From NCBI GenBank assembly GCA_905233165.1, contig CAJODL010000003.1, positions 62,001 through 126,000 on the forward strand: a stretch of DNA of 64,000 nucleotides, read 5' to 3'. The notes beneath the pieces were generated by a model, which ran no database searches, had not been told where the DNA came from, and worked only from the letters and a program-made list of their open reading frames with translations. Shown here piece by piece: positions 25,321-34,900 of the stretch. How positions within the stretch are numbered: position 1 is the stretch's first letter; each line of letters begins with the position of its first letter. Source of the DNA: an uncultured Prevotella sp. (GTDB taxonomy: Bacteria; Bacteroidota; Bacteroidia; Bacteroidales; Bacteroidaceae). A program made the translations under genes and the position numbers.

Positions 25321-26676
25321 ATGTCGAATAAAAAAGCCGCTTTAGAATTAGGTACCAGGCCCATTGGTCAATTGTTGGTACAGTATGCATTGCCCGCCAT
25401 TGTTGCTATGGTAGCAACATCATTGTACAACGTGGTGGACAGCATTTTTATCGGGCAAGGCGTCGGAGCTCTTGCCATAGCGGGTTTGGCTATTACGTTT
25501 CCCTTTATGAATCTCAGTGCTGCCTTTGGTGCAGCAATAGGTGTCGGGGCATCCACACTTCTTAGTGTGAAGCTGGGACAACGCGATTACGACATAGCCA
25601 ACCGCATTCTGGGTAATAACGTTCTGCTCAACATCATTGTGGGCGTTCTCTTTGCTGCCGTGAGTCTCTTTTGGCTCGATGGCATACTACGGTTCTTCGG
25701 AGCCAGTGATGCCACCCTGCCCTATGCTCACGATTACATGGTAATCATTCTTCTCGGCAATGCCGTAACCCATCTTCACCTGGGTCTTAATGCCATGCTT
25801 CGTGCTGCCGGAAAGCCTCGGGAAGCTATGTATCTTACCATCGCAACAGTAATCATCAATGCCATTCTTGACCCTCTGTTCATCTACACCTTCGAGATGG
25901 GCATACGAGGTGCTGCTGTTGCTACTATCCTCTCTCAGGTATTGGCTTTGGTATGTCAGTGGTGGCTGTTCAACAAAAAGACTGAACTGGTACATTTCGA
26001 GGGTTCCAAGATGCATCTTGAGTCATCAATAGTAAAGGGTATCATCAGCATCGGCATATCGCCATTCGCCATGAATGCCTGCGCCTGTCTCGTGGTAATA
26101 TTCATCAACAACAGCCTTATGCACTATGGTGGCGATATGGCGGTTGGTGGCTATGGCATAGCCAACCGCATAGTATTCATCTTTGTTATGATAACGCTTG
26201 GTGTATGTCAGGGCATGCAACCTATTACGGGTTACAACTACGGAGCCCAGAACTATAACCGCATGTTGGAGGCTTTAAAGCTGGCTACTATAGCGGGAAC
26301 AGCGGTATGTGCTGTCGGTTTCTTCCTCGCTATGCTGTGTCCAAGATTCATAGCAAGTCTGTTCACTTCTGACCCGTCTCTCATAGAGCATTCCGTTGTG
26401 GCTATGCAGCATATCATGGCTCTTTTTATTATAATAGGAGCACAGATGGTTATCACCAACTTCTTCCAAAGTATCGGAAGTGCAAAGGTATCTATCTTCC
26501 TTAGCCTCTCACGACAGCTCCTGTTCCTGGTGCCGATGATTATCATCCTGCCACAGTTTATGGGCCTCAACGGCGTATGGCTCGCAATGCCTCTCTCTGA
26601 TGGCATAGCAGCAATAATGGCATACGCTATGATAGCCGTTTATATTCGTAAAGTAAAAAGAGAAAAACCATTCTAA
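25321..26676 (+). CDS. MATE-family multidrug/cation antiporter
   Basis: A 451-residue inner-membrane transporter with twelve predicted membrane segments in two similar halves. The first half starts GQLLVQYALPAIVAMVATSLYNVVDSIFIG and the second around GISPFAMNACACLVVIFINN. Members export cationic drugs or metabolites using Na+ or H+. First gene of a rightward unit; six bases separate it from the kinase-like gene. Confidence 0.9.
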   Translation: MSNKKAALELGTRPIGQLLVQYALPAIVAMVATSLYNVVDSIFIGQGVGALAIAGLAITFPFMNLSAAFGAAIGVGASTLLSVKLGQRDYDIANRILGNNVLLNIIVGVLFAAVSLFWLDGILRFFGASDATLPYAHDYMVIILLGNAVTHLHLGLNAMLRAAGKPREAMYLTIATVIINAILDPLFIYTFEMGIRGAAVATILSQVLALVCQWWLFNKKTELVHFEGSKMHLESSIVKGIISIGISPFAMNACACLVVIFINNSLMHYGGDMAVGGYGIANRIVFIFVMITLGVCQGMQPITGYNYGAQNYNRMLEALKLATIAGTAVCAVGFFLAMLCPRFIASLFTSDPSLIEHSVVAMQHIMALFIIIGAQMVITNFFQSIGSAKVSIFLSLSRQLLFLVPMIIILPQFMGLNGVWLAMPLSDGIAAIMAYAMIAVYIRKVKREKPF

Positions 26677-26682
26677 ATCACC

Positions 26683-27306
26683 ATGGATAATCTGATTATA
26701 AGTGTTGGACGCCAGATTGGAAGTGGCGGAAACGAAATAGCACAGATGCTTGCACGCGAATTCAGCTGCAAGTTCTACGATAAGGAAATAATCAATCTCG
26801 CTGCCGAGAAGAGTGGTTTCAACCCAAAGATTTTCGAGCGCAACGATGAGAACCACGGCATCATACAGTCCGTCGGGGCTTTCGTCGAGAAACTCTTCAA
26901 CCCCTACTCTAACAGCATCTCCTCCGAAAATCTCTTCCAGATACAGAGTGAGGTAATCTTCAAAATCGGCAAGACCGAGAACTGCGTCATCATGGGACGT
27001 TGTGCCGACTACATCCTGCGCAACAATCCGCAACTGTTCTCCATCTTCATTACTGCCAACGAGGAAGACCGCTGCAAGGAGGTGGCAAAGCGCCTTGGTA
27101 GCGATATCGAGACAGCACGCCGCTTCATCACAAAGCATGAGGCTGAACGTGCCCGTTACTATAACTACTTTACGTCAAAGACCTGGGGAGCCGCCCAGAG
27201 TTATGACATCTGCATCAACTCTTCCATCCTCGGATGGGAAGGAACAGCAAGACTTCTCTCTAGCATAATTCGAAAAAAATACAATCTTTTAACTTTACAA
27301 GCATAA
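26683..27306 (+). CDS. Cytidylate-kinase-like family protein
   Basis: A 207-residue P-loop protein. It begins [20 protein letters not shown], the degenerate Walker A of the cytidylate-kinase-like family, and has [26 protein letters not shown] and a C-terminal helix pair. It differs clearly from the canonical Cmk at 15920. Substrate not established. The stop overlaps the purT ATG by one base (TAATG). Confidence 0.85.
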   Translation: MDNLIISVGRQIGSGGNEIAQMLAREFSCKFYDKEIINLAAEKSGFNPKIFERNDENHGIIQSVGAFVEKLFNPYSNSISSENLFQIQSEVIFKIGKTENCVIMGRCADYILRNNPQLFSIFITANEEDRCKEVAKRLGSDIETARRFITKHEAERARYYNYFTSKTWGAAQSYDICINSSILGWEGTARLLSSIIRKKYNLLTLQA

Positions 27307-28490
27307 TGAAAAAAATCCTTCTCCTTGGCTCAGGTGAACTGGGTAAAGAATTCGTAATCGCAGCAAAACGCGCTGGACAGTATGTAATTGCATGTGATCG
27401 CTATGACAATGCTCCTGCCATGCAGGTAGCAGATGAGCGTGAAGTATTCTCAATGCTCGATGGTGATGCCCTCGCAGCTGTTGTCAACAAACATCAGCCT
27501 GACATCATCGTACCGGAAGTGGAGGCTATCCGTACAGAACGTCTCTTCGACTTCGAGAAGCAGGGCGTTCAGGTAGTACCATCTGCTCGTGCCGTAAACT
27601 ACACCATGAACCGTCAGGCTATCCGCGACCTCGCAGCAAAAGAGCTAGGATTGCGCACAGCAAAGTACTTCTATGCCAAGACCTTCGAAGAGCTCGAAGC
27701 AGCAAGCCGCGAGGTTGGTTTCCCATGTGTCATCAAACCTCTCATGTCGTCTTCCGGTCACGGCCAGAGCACAGTAGAGTCTCCTGACCAGCTGCGAAAG
27801 GCTTTCGACGACGCTATGGAAGGTGCTCGCGGTGACGTGAAAGAGGTTATCATCGAGGAGTTCATCCACTTCACATCCGAATTTACCCTCCTCACCGTAA
27901 CCCAGAAGAATGGCGAGACAATATTCTGCCCACCAATCGGACATGTTCAGAAGGGTGGCGACTATCGTGAGTCTTGGCAGCCATACGCTATCTCTGAGAA
28001 AGACCTCAAGGATGCACAGGAGATGGCAAAGAAGGTGACAGCAGCCCTCACAGGTGCTGGCATCTGGGGCGTAGAGTTCTTCCTCACCGATACGGGTGTG
28101 GTATTCTCTGAGCTCTCTCCTCGTCCACACGATACCGGTATGGTGACACTCGGTCATACCACAAACCTCTCAGAGTTCGAACTCCATTTCCGTGCCGTTA
28201 TGGGATTGCCAATCCATGACATCCGTCTTGAGCATGCAGGATGTTCTGCAGTAGTTCTGGCTGATAAGGACTATCATAGCGCAAGCGAAATAAACTACAA
28301 CTTCACCGACTGCCTCAACGAAGAATGCACTCGCGTACGTATCTTCGGAAAGCCTGATGCACACTTCGGCCGTCGTCTTGGTGTAGTACTTTGCTATGGT
28401 GAGAAGGACGCAGACCTCAACAACCTTCGCGACAAGGCAAAGCGTCTCGCTTCTACCGTCCTCGGCACTAATCCTTACATGGAGAAGTAA
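27306..28490 (+). CDS. purT: Formate-dependent phosphoribosylglycinamide formyltransferase
   Basis: ATP-grasp enzyme using formate and ATP to formylate GAR in purine synthesis, independent of folate. N-terminal Rossmann motif [15 protein letters not shown]-grasp blocks [17 protein letters not shown] and [15 protein letters not shown]; metal ligands in [24 protein letters not shown]. 394 residues, full length. Suits an anaerobe that generates formate. Confidence 0.96.
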   Translation: MKKILLLGSGELGKEFVIAAKRAGQYVIACDRYDNAPAMQVADEREVFSMLDGDALAAVVNKHQPDIIVPEVEAIRTERLFDFEKQGVQVVPSARAVNYTMNRQAIRDLAAKELGLRTAKYFYAKTFEELEAASREVGFPCVIKPLMSSSGHGQSTVESPDQLRKAFDDAMEGARGDVKEVIIEEFIHFTSEFTLLTVTQKNGETIFCPPIGHVQKGGDYRESWQPYAISEKDLKDAQEMAKKVTAALTGAGIWGVEFFLTDTGVVFSELSPRPHDTGMVTLGHTTNLSEFELHFRAVMGLPIHDIRLEHAGCSAVVLADKDYHSASEINYNFTDCLNEECTRVRIFGKPDAHFGRRLGVVLCYGEKDADLNNLRDKAKRLASTVLGTNPYMEK

Positions 28491-28495
28491 GAATT

Positions 28496-29119
28496 GTGAA
28501 TCCTATTGCCATATTTCACTCACCCTTTCCCACCAAGTTCGGCATACCACGCCAAGCAGGTGTAGTGAGTGAGATACCTGGAACAATAATATTCGAAAAA
28601 CCCTTCCGCACTCCTGATGCTATCAGGGGTCTGGAAGGGTTCGATTTTATATGGATTATCTGGCAGTCTGCTGCCACTAATTCCTCCCCCACTGTCCGTC
28701 CTCCCCGTTTGGGAGGCAACACCCGCGTTGGAGTCTTTGCATCACGCTCTCCACTACGTCCTAACCCCATAGGCCTCTCCTCCGTACGCATCAGCCATAT
28801 TGATTATGATGCTCCTGACGGCCCCGTGATACACGTTCTGGGAGCCGACATCATGGACGGCACCCCAATCCTCGACATCAAGCCCTACATACCCTATACC
28901 GACAGCCATCCGGAAGCCCGCGGCGGCTTTACAGACACAACAGATTGGAAGCCCCTGAAAGTAGTAGGAACAGACGACCCCGTTCTGCAGCAGATACTGG
29001 AGCAAGACCCACGTCCGCACTATCACGCCGACCCTGACCGCATCTACGGCATGCAATACAACGGCAAAGACATACATTTTAAGGTAAAAGACGAAACCCT
29101 ATTCATCATAGACGAATAG
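28496..29119 (+). CDS. trmO: tRNA (N6-threonylcarbamoyladenosine-37-N6)-methyltransferase TrmO
   Basis: UPF0066/TsaA beta-barrel methyltransferase converting t6A37 to m6t6A37. Visible signatures: FHSPFPTKFGIPRQAGVV near the start, LEGFDFIWIIWQ, GVFASRSPLRPNPIGLSS (the strongest), and LDIKPYIPYTDS. The start is a GTG at 28496, six bases after the purT stop. The stop codon lies inside the terminator stem. Confidence 0.93.
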   Translation: MNPIAIFHSPFPTKFGIPRQAGVVSEIPGTIIFEKPFRTPDAIRGLEGFDFIWIIWQSAATNSSPTVRPPRLGGNTRVGVFASRSPLRPNPIGLSSVRISHIDYDAPDGPVIHVLGADIMDGTPILDIKPYIPYTDSHPEARGGFTDTTDWKPLKVVGTDDPVLQQILEQDPRPHYHADPDRIYGMQYNGKDIHFKVKDETLFIIDE

Positions 29120-29124
29120 GGTTT
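29094..29124 (+). terminator. Terminator of the MATE-purT-trmO unit
   Basis: aaaccctattc - nine-base loop - gaatagggttt: an 11-base-pair perfect stem that includes the trmO stop codon, followed by attctttg. Confidence 0.8.
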
Positions 29125-29125
29125 A

Positions 29126-29196
29126 TTCTTTGCGGAGAGAACAGAACAGCGCTTTTGTCTCAAAAGCTTTGAACCTGTTCTTTGCGGAGAGAACAG
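29126..29196. repeat. 19-bp direct repeat duplicating the 3' end of tRNA-Ser
   Basis: The sequence ttctttgcggagagaacag occurs at 29126-29144 and again at 29178-29196. The second copy covers the last 12 bases of tRNA-Ser plus seven flanking bases. A perfect gcttttg-tct-caaaagc hairpin (29150-29166) lies between them. It looks like the scar of an event at the tRNA end; no integrase remains. Confidence 0.7.
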
Positions 29197-29272
29197 GATT
29201 CGAACCTGCGAACCGATTTTGTCGGTTACACGCTTTCCAGGCGTGCCTCTTCAACCACTCGAGCACCTCTCC
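29185..29272 (-). tRNA. tRNA-Ser (GGA anticodon)
   Basis: An 88-base class II tRNA. Acceptor ggagagg pairs with tctctcc (one G-U), discriminator G. The anticodon loop ctGGAaa lies between gcacgc and gcgtgt arms. A long variable arm (aaccgacaaaatcggtt-like) and the T-arm ggttcgaatcc are present. The CCA is not encoded. Confidence 0.95.
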
Positions 29273-29288
29273 AATAAGTTTGCGAGTG

Positions 29289-29320
29289 CAAAGGTACGAT
29301 TAAGTGAGCAAAATACCAAA
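29289..29320 (-). promoter_or_regulatory. Promoter of tRNA-Ser
   Basis: Minus strand TTTG (29317-29320), 20 bases, TACCTTTG (29289-29296), ending 16 bases before the tRNA. Confidence 0.8.
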
Positions 29321-29356
29321 CAAAAATGAAACTTTTTTTTATTTTAATGTAAAATT

Positions 29357-29384
29357 GGCGCAGGATGCAATTGCATCTTGCGCC
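29357..29384 (-). terminator. Strong hairpin downstream of the tyrosine phosphatase
   Basis: ggcgcaggatgcaa / ttgcatcttgcgcc are complementary over 14 bases with one G-U-type mismatch and no separate loop. On the minus strand it follows the phosphatase stop by 47 bases and is followed by aatttta. Most likely a terminator protecting the tRNA promoter. Confidence 0.65.
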
Positions 29385-29407
29385 ATATTTAGTTCTTAGT
29401 CCGAAGG

Positions 29408-29435
29408 TCTTTAACCGTTAACCTTTACCCGTTAA
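29408..29435. repeat. Short heptanucleotide array at the 3' end of the tyrosine phosphatase
   Basis: tctttaa, ccgttaa, cctttac, ccgttaa: four seven-base units. The last one holds the stop codon of the phosphatase gene (29432-29434). Confidence 0.8.
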
Positions 29436-29866
29436 ACAAGAGTATCGAGCAGTTGTGTGCATCCCATGACGCAGTCTCGCCATGTGGCATCGAAGTTGTC
29501 TGTATACCAAGGGTCTGCCACGTCTCTGTCTAACAGCATGCGTATCTTGCCATCGGGGTCACCACCGCACATCCTTATCATATTGCGTATGTTATAAGAG
29601 TCCATGCCGATGAGCAGGTCGTAATAGTCATAGTCACGACGTGTCAGCTGACGGGCGTATTTCCCTTCGCAGCTGATGCCGTGCTCTGCCAGTTTGCGAC
29701 GTGCCGGCGGATAGACGGGATTGCCTAACTCTTCTGTACTCGTAGCGGCAGAGGCAATTTCAAACTCCCCTACCCTGCCGGCCTCGCTGGCGAGGTTTTT
29801 CATTATAAATTCTGCCATCGGGCTGCGACAGATATTGCCGTGACAGACAAACAATATTTTATACAT
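29432..29866 (-). CDS. Low-molecular-weight protein tyrosine phosphatase
   Basis: A 144-residue phosphatase. The P-loop CHGNICRSP gives the nucleophile Cys8 and Arg14; the acid is the Asp in VADPWYT near residue 117. Such enzymes often act on tyrosine kinases of capsule synthesis, but no such kinase is in the window. Separated from pgk by 76 bases containing a hairpin. Confidence 0.93.
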   Translation of the reverse strand: MYKILFVCHGNICRSPMAEFIMKNLASEAGRVGEFEIASAATSTEELGNPVYPPARRKLAEHGISCEGKYARQLTRRDYDYYDLLIGMDSYNIRNMIRMCGGDPDGKIRMLLDRDVADPWYTDNFDATWRDCVMGCTQLLDTLV

Positions 29867-29881
29867 TATTTATAAACATTA

Positions 29882-29909
29882 GCGGGACACTCACTGTGGA
29901 GCATCCCGC
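29882..29909 (-). terminator. Hairpin between pgk and the phosphatase gene
   Basis: gcggga / tcccgc with an inner ctc / gag stem forms a bulged hairpin 33 bases after the pgk stop. There is no clear T-run, so it may attenuate, stabilise the pgk mRNA end or terminate weakly. Confidence 0.5.
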
Positions 29910-29942
29910 CAACAACATTTATTTTATAAACCTTAAAAACAA

Positions 29943-31190
29943 TTATCCCTGTACTGCTGCTACGCCTGGGAGCACCTTTCCTTCGATTGCTTCGAGGAGG
30001 GCACCACCGCCAGTAGAGATGTAGCTTACCTTGTCAGCAAGACCGAACTTGTTAACGCATGCTACAGAGTCGCCACCACCGATGAGTGAGAAAGCGCCTT
30101 CAGCTGTTGCCTCAGCAATAGCATTACCGATAGCACGTGAACCGTCGCAGAAGTTGTCGAACTCGAATACGCCAGCAGGACCGTTCCATAGAATTGTCTT
30201 ACAACCCTTGATGGCTGCAGCGAACTTCTTCTGTGCCTCAGGACCTGCATCAAGACCTTCGAGGTTAGCAGGAATAGCATCTGAAGGATAAATGCTCTGT
30301 GGAGCGTTGTTGTCGAACTCTGGTGCACAGATAGCATCTGGTGCCATAACGAGTTCTACACCATTCTTCTTTGCCAACTCTTCAACGCCGAGAGCAACAT
30401 CGAGCTTGTCGTTCTCGCAGATTGACTTACCAACCTCACCGCCGTGAGCCTTTGCGAAAGTGTATGTCATACCACCGCAGAGGATGAGCTTATCAACCTT
30501 ACCGAGGAGGTTCTCAATGATGCCAATCTTTGAAGACACCTTTGAACCACCCATGATAGCGATGAATGGACGCTGTATGTTGTTGAGGACATTGTCAACA
30601 GCCTTCACCTCTTTCTCCATGAGGAGACCGAGCATGCGGTTGTCCTTGTCAAAGTAGTTTGCTATAACGGCTGTAGAAGCGTGTGAACGGTGTGCTGTAC
30701 CGAAGGCGTCCATTACCCAGCAGTCAGCATAAGAAGCGAGCTTCTTAGCGAACTCCTTCTGACGCTCCTTCATCTCCTTCTTTGCAGCATCATAACCAGG
30801 GTCAGTCTTCTCGATACCTACTGGCTTACCTTCCTCTTCCGGATAGTAGCGGAGATTCTCAAGCAGCAACACCTCGCCTGCCTTCAGAGCAGCAGCCTCA
30901 GCGTCTGCCTTTGCGCAGTCAGGAGCAAACTTAACCTCTGAAACGTCGAGTGCCTTAGCAACGGCATCCTTAATCTGACCGAGTGACAGCTCTGGCTTTA
31001 CCTTGCCCTTTGGCTTACCCATGTGGGACATGATGATGAGGGCACCACCCTTCTCAAGAATCAGCTTGAGTGTTGGAACTGCACCACGGATACGGGTATC
31101 GTCGGTTATTTTACCATCCTGAAGTGGCACATTGAAGTCAACACGAACAATGGCCTTCTTACCTGCAAAATTGTAATCGTTAATGTTCAT
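29943..31190 (-). CDS. pgk: Phosphoglycerate kinase
   Basis: Glycolytic enzyme transferring phosphate from 1,3-bisphosphoglycerate to [11 protein letters not shown] near residue 17, SHMGKPKGK near 55, [15 protein letters not shown] near 213 and the C-terminal nucleotide loop [16 protein letters not shown] near 375 are all family signatures. 415 residues, full length. Codon use is regular, as expected for a highly expressed gene. Its -7 box is at 31234-31241. Confidence 0.97.
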   Translation of the reverse strand: MNINDYNFAGKKAIVRVDFNVPLQDGKITDDTRIRGAVPTLKLILEKGGALIIMSHMGKPKGKVKPELSLGQIKDAVAKALDVSEVKFAPDCAKADAEAAALKAGEVLLLENLRYYPEEEGKPVGIEKTDPGYDAAKKEMKERQKEFAKKLASYADCWVMDAFGTAHRSHASTAVIANYFDKDNRMLGLLMEKEVKAVDNVLNNIQRPFIAIMGGSKVSSKIGIIENLLGKVDKLILCGGMTYTFAKAHGGEVGKSICENDKLDVALGVEELAKKNGVELVMAPDAICAPEFDNNAPQSIYPSDAIPANLEGLDAGPEAQKKFAAAIKGCKTILWNGPAGVFEFDNFCDGSRAIGNAIAEATAEGAFSLIGGGDSVACVNKFGLADKVSYISTGGGALLEAIEGKVLPGVAAVQG

Positions 31191-31233
31191 TTTTCTAATT
31201 AATTTATAGGGTTAAAAAATAATTTCAACGCAG

Positions 31234-31241
31234 CAAAGGTA
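31234..31241 (-). promoter_or_regulatory. -7 promoter element of pgk
   Basis: TACCTTTG on the minus strand, 44 bases before the ATG. The region where a -33 TTTG should stand (about 31261-31265) is occupied by a heptamer array and shows no TTTG. Confidence 0.65.
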
Positions 31242-31250
31242 TAAAAAATA

Positions 31251-31280
31251 ATTATGAATTATGAATTATGAATTATGAAT
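31251..31280. repeat. Heptanucleotide array between the divergent pgk and kdsC promoters
   Basis: Four attatga units and a partial fifth. The same heptamer (complement of taattca) occurs at the xseA-xseB junction. It creates a false in-frame ATG for kdsC at 31268. Confidence 0.88.
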
Positions 31281-31293
31281 TTTTCTTTTTTTC

Positions 31294-31323
31294 TTGTATT
31301 TTCAATTATTTTTCGTACTTTTG
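31294..31323 (+). promoter_or_regulatory. Promoter of kdsC
   Basis: TTG (31294-31296, preceded by C instead of T), 19 bases, TACTTTTG (31316-31323). It places the start at ATG 31346 and excludes upstream in-frame ATGs. Confidence 0.7.
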
Positions 31324-31345
31324 CAAACAAAAGAATACAATCAGC

Positions 31346-31864
31346 ATGATAAATTACGATTTAAAGAGAATTTCCACCATCATATTTGACGTAGATGGTG
31401 TATTATCGAAGAATACCATTCAAATGGACAAGGAGGGTAACCCTCTCCGAACCGTAAACATAAAGGACGGCTATAGCATGCAGTTGGCTGTGAAGATGGG
31501 CCTGCGCCTTGTCATTATCACCGGTGGACATGATGCTGCCATAGCAAAGCGTTACAACTATCTGGGAATCAAGGATGTCTTTCTGTCGTGTGGTGTGAAG
31601 ATAAAGAAATATAGGGAATATCTGCAAGAAAACAACATCACCAACGAAGAGGTTATCTACATTGGTGATGACATTCCTGACTATGAGATTATGAAAGAAT
31701 GTGGCTGCCCATGCTGTCCGAAGGATGCCAGCTCCGAGATACGTGAATTATCAACGTATGTGAGCCCATACAACGGTGGCGAAGGATGTGCCCGAGACAT
31801 CGTAGAACAGGTACTCCGCGCCCAAGGCAAATGGCTCTCAACAGAGAAGGCCTTCGGATGGTGA
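31346..31864 (+). CDS. kdsC: 3-deoxy-D-manno-octulosonate 8-phosphate phosphatase (KdsC/YrbI, HAD family)
   Basis: A 172-residue HAD phosphatase without cap domain, releasing Kdo from Kdo-8-P for lipid A-core synthesis. Motif I FDVDGVL has Asp15 and Asp17. ITGG (motif II) is near residue 60, and IGDDIPDYEIM carries motif IV. The MINYDLKRISTIIFD start agrees with the family; earlier in-frame starts lie in or before the promoter. Acts in a tetramer in known members. Confidence 0.92.
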   Translation: MINYDLKRISTIIFDVDGVLSKNTIQMDKEGNPLRTVNIKDGYSMQLAVKMGLRLVIITGGHDAAIAKRYNYLGIKDVFLSCGVKIKKYREYLQENNITNEEVIYIGDDIPDYEIMKECGCPCCPKDASSEIRELSTYVSPYNGGEGCARDIVEQVLRAQGKWLSTEKAFGW

Positions 31865-31869
31865 ATAAT

Positions 31870-31904
31870 GGTTAGTGGTTAACGGTTAAAGATTAAAGGT
31901 TATT
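31870..31904. repeat. Heptanucleotide array at the 3' end of the C10 peptidase gene
   Basis: ggttagt, ggttaac, ggttaaa, gattaaa, ggttatt: five units between the convergent kdsC and peptidase genes. The last unit contains the stop codon of the peptidase (31900-31902). Confidence 0.85.
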
Positions 31905-34900
31905 GACCTTGTTCCTCAGGAAATTTACCGTTAAGAACATAGTTCACGATATACATAACATCAGACATTCCTATTACACCATCAAGATTGGCATCTGCAG
32001 CCTTCTCATCAAATGAAGCATCTGGATTGCCGAGTATAGCATTTGCCACACATATCGCATCTTGCATATTTATTTCTCCATCACCATTAGCATCACCACG
32101 AAGCGTCGGAAGGACATTGTTAATGTATGCCTGTTGCGCCTTCCGTAATGTCTGTTGAGCATTGAAGATTTCATTGAAGACATTTGGCAATGCAGTCAGC
32201 AGAGACTCTGCGTCATTGATAGCTTGCTGGAAGTTTCCTATCACCTCAACTGACCTCTCACTGCGATACTGCTCAACTATTTCACGAGCCTCAACACAAT
32301 ACTTTGCGAGAGTTTGCATACCGACATCAATACCACGGGTACTATTCATATTCGTCATCGAGATAACAGAAGTGCGATAGGCAGTAAATGACGGCATCTC
32401 AATACCTGCTTCTGCAATATCAAAGGAGGTACCAGTAGTAAGCGCTTGCGTACCATTGGTAACAGCATTGGAGAATATTCCGATATAACCTGTATAACCG
32501 ATACTAGCAGGCATTTGGGCAACAGAATATACATCCACGTCAGTAGCCTCGATACACTCCATGGTATGTGTCATAAGATAGACATAAGGTGTACCTGCCT
32601 GCATCATGGTAGCACTGGCATCAGTATTTTTTGTTTCATCTTTATAATATCTCGCCAGCATACCAACGGGAGTATTAGCTGTGAACGGTAATATAAGGGT
32701 ATTCCAATAATACGACGATGAGGTGCAAGACGTGCCATCAATCTGGAGTGAAGCCTTCAGGGCTCTAAAACTGTCTGCAGGATCATAGTTATACCCTTGC
32801 TGCAATCTTAATTCGTCACAAACGCCATTAACAACCACGTTGTACCCTTGAGACAATGGCTGATTAGAGAAAACTATGGCATTTGGATTTGCAGGAACAG
32901 CAATGTCGGCTGGTATCTTTGCACTTGAACCTCGAAGATCTATGGATGTCACAGTAACATCATTGGCTATGCCGCGATACTCCAGTTTGTCGAAAGTTGT
33001 ACCAGTAATAGTGACACGAGAACCATCTCGCTCTATAGCCATGTCACTACCTGAAAGCATGAAGAATACCACAGTATCGGAACACTCCGTATCATAACTG
33101 AGAGCCCAAGTCAATGTGCTCTTACCATTACCTACTTTTGCACCTATGGAAGCCTTATAGAGTACATCTGGCTGGAGCTGATGGAACTCAAACGGAATAT
33201 CCTTTATCTCCTTTGGCTCAAAGACTGTATCTCTCTCAACCATTGTTTCCACTATCTCACAATTCCCGTCAGCATCAATAGATGAGACAACACCAGTGAT
33301 GACAGGAACACAATGTGTAGAACTGTATCTTCCCGTTACATCATTACTGAAATTTGCCGACATCATCATGCTGGAACCACTCTCTACCTTATATACCTTC
33401 TCCGTAATTTCTTTACCCTGATACTTAAAGGTCTTCTCCTCGACACCTCCATTATCGACTGCCACGTTGTGAAGTACCAAAGAACTTCTGGAAGCTTTTA
33501 CCAGCACAGGAGTTTCCGTAACATAGAGAGGACTAAGGTTCTTGTCTGTGATTATAAAATAGAGACCCTTGGTATTCTGATATACATTATAATATGAGCC
33601 TGTCGCAGATACCGTCTCACCTTTATTTATTGTACCACTATATGAGCCGATGGCATTATCCAAGGTAGTTCCAGAAGGAAGCGACGTTGTTTCACTATAG
33701 AAGAGATATAGTCCATCAATGGAAAAGGAACTGTTGTTAGTCACACCAAAGTTTATTTTGTTATCAAGATACTGATAAAGCGTCCCACCAATAATTTCTA
33801 CGTCGAACTGTCTATCTATATTTGGTGAATATATCTTATAGACCATCGACTGGTCATCTGGGCGACCTCCCATAGCACTACGATCTGTGGATGCCATAGT
33901 AAAATAGCCATCCCAACCATCTCCCCATCCGAAGTTAATGTGGAAGGTATTGCTTGCCGAATTATATCCGTCAACGACATAGGCATGTCCGTCCCAACCC
34001 TCCTTTTCTTTATTATAAGAGGAATAGAGAATCGGTCTTCCCAGAAGAAGGTCGCTGATAACCATCTTCTCCCATGCTACCTGACTATAGTTATTCTTCT
34101 CAACATATTCACCTCGTGTCAGTCCTATCTGGTTTTGGAAGACATCCTGCATATTCCATATATACCCTCCTGTGCTGGAACCATAGGTAAGCCAAGCACT
34201 TGTACCCATCAAGACACAAAGACGAGCCATAGCAGCATTGCCAGCAGACGTTGTGCTACGATCAGCCATCAAATCCCACTCAAACGGAGTACCTTTTTTC
34301 ACGATGACAGATGTCACTGGGGCATCACCATAATCGTATGTCGGGGTATCATACTGACTGACACCATTCAATCCCTCATTACGCCAGTAGTATGCTATCT
34401 GTGAAGCTGCCGTTGCTACGCATCCTGTCACAGCCCTACCACCGCCATCCTTACGTTGCGGACAGAGATTATTCCACGGCCCGTTCTGATGCCAATGACT
34501 GGTAAGCAGAACAGGGATATCCTTATCATAGGAACTTGCAGTAACAGATGAATAGGGCTTATTGATTCCACGTGCCTGTGCTTCACTGACAGCTTCTGCA
34601 TAGTGGTCAATGATAGCCTTCAACGCCGGCGGCATATTCGCCTCGTCATAATCACCTCCTTCGGTATAGCCTATGATGTCAGGAAGGCAATCGTCACCAG
34701 AAACGATAACAAATCCTTCATTCTCTCCACGAGAGAAGATATAAAGAGGCTGGGAATCATCTGTGCCAGTAACTCCAGAGATACCTCTCATCGCCCTTGA
34801 CATAGAGTTTTGGGACTTCATATAAGGCTGCGCCTTTAACCATGCCTCACTTTTGCTAACAGTGTCAGCATAGGAGAAAAGCGGTGTCATCAGGAGCCCT

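Noticed and set aside
25197..25364. N-terminal extension of xseA and early start of the MATE gene at 25303
   Set aside because: Both cross or touch the MATE promoter and show no family similarity; ATG 25196 and ATG 25321 fit.
31268..31345. N-terminal extension of kdsC
   Set aside because: These codons lie in the attatga array and across the promoter, ahead of the expected transcription start; the family starts at ATG 31346.
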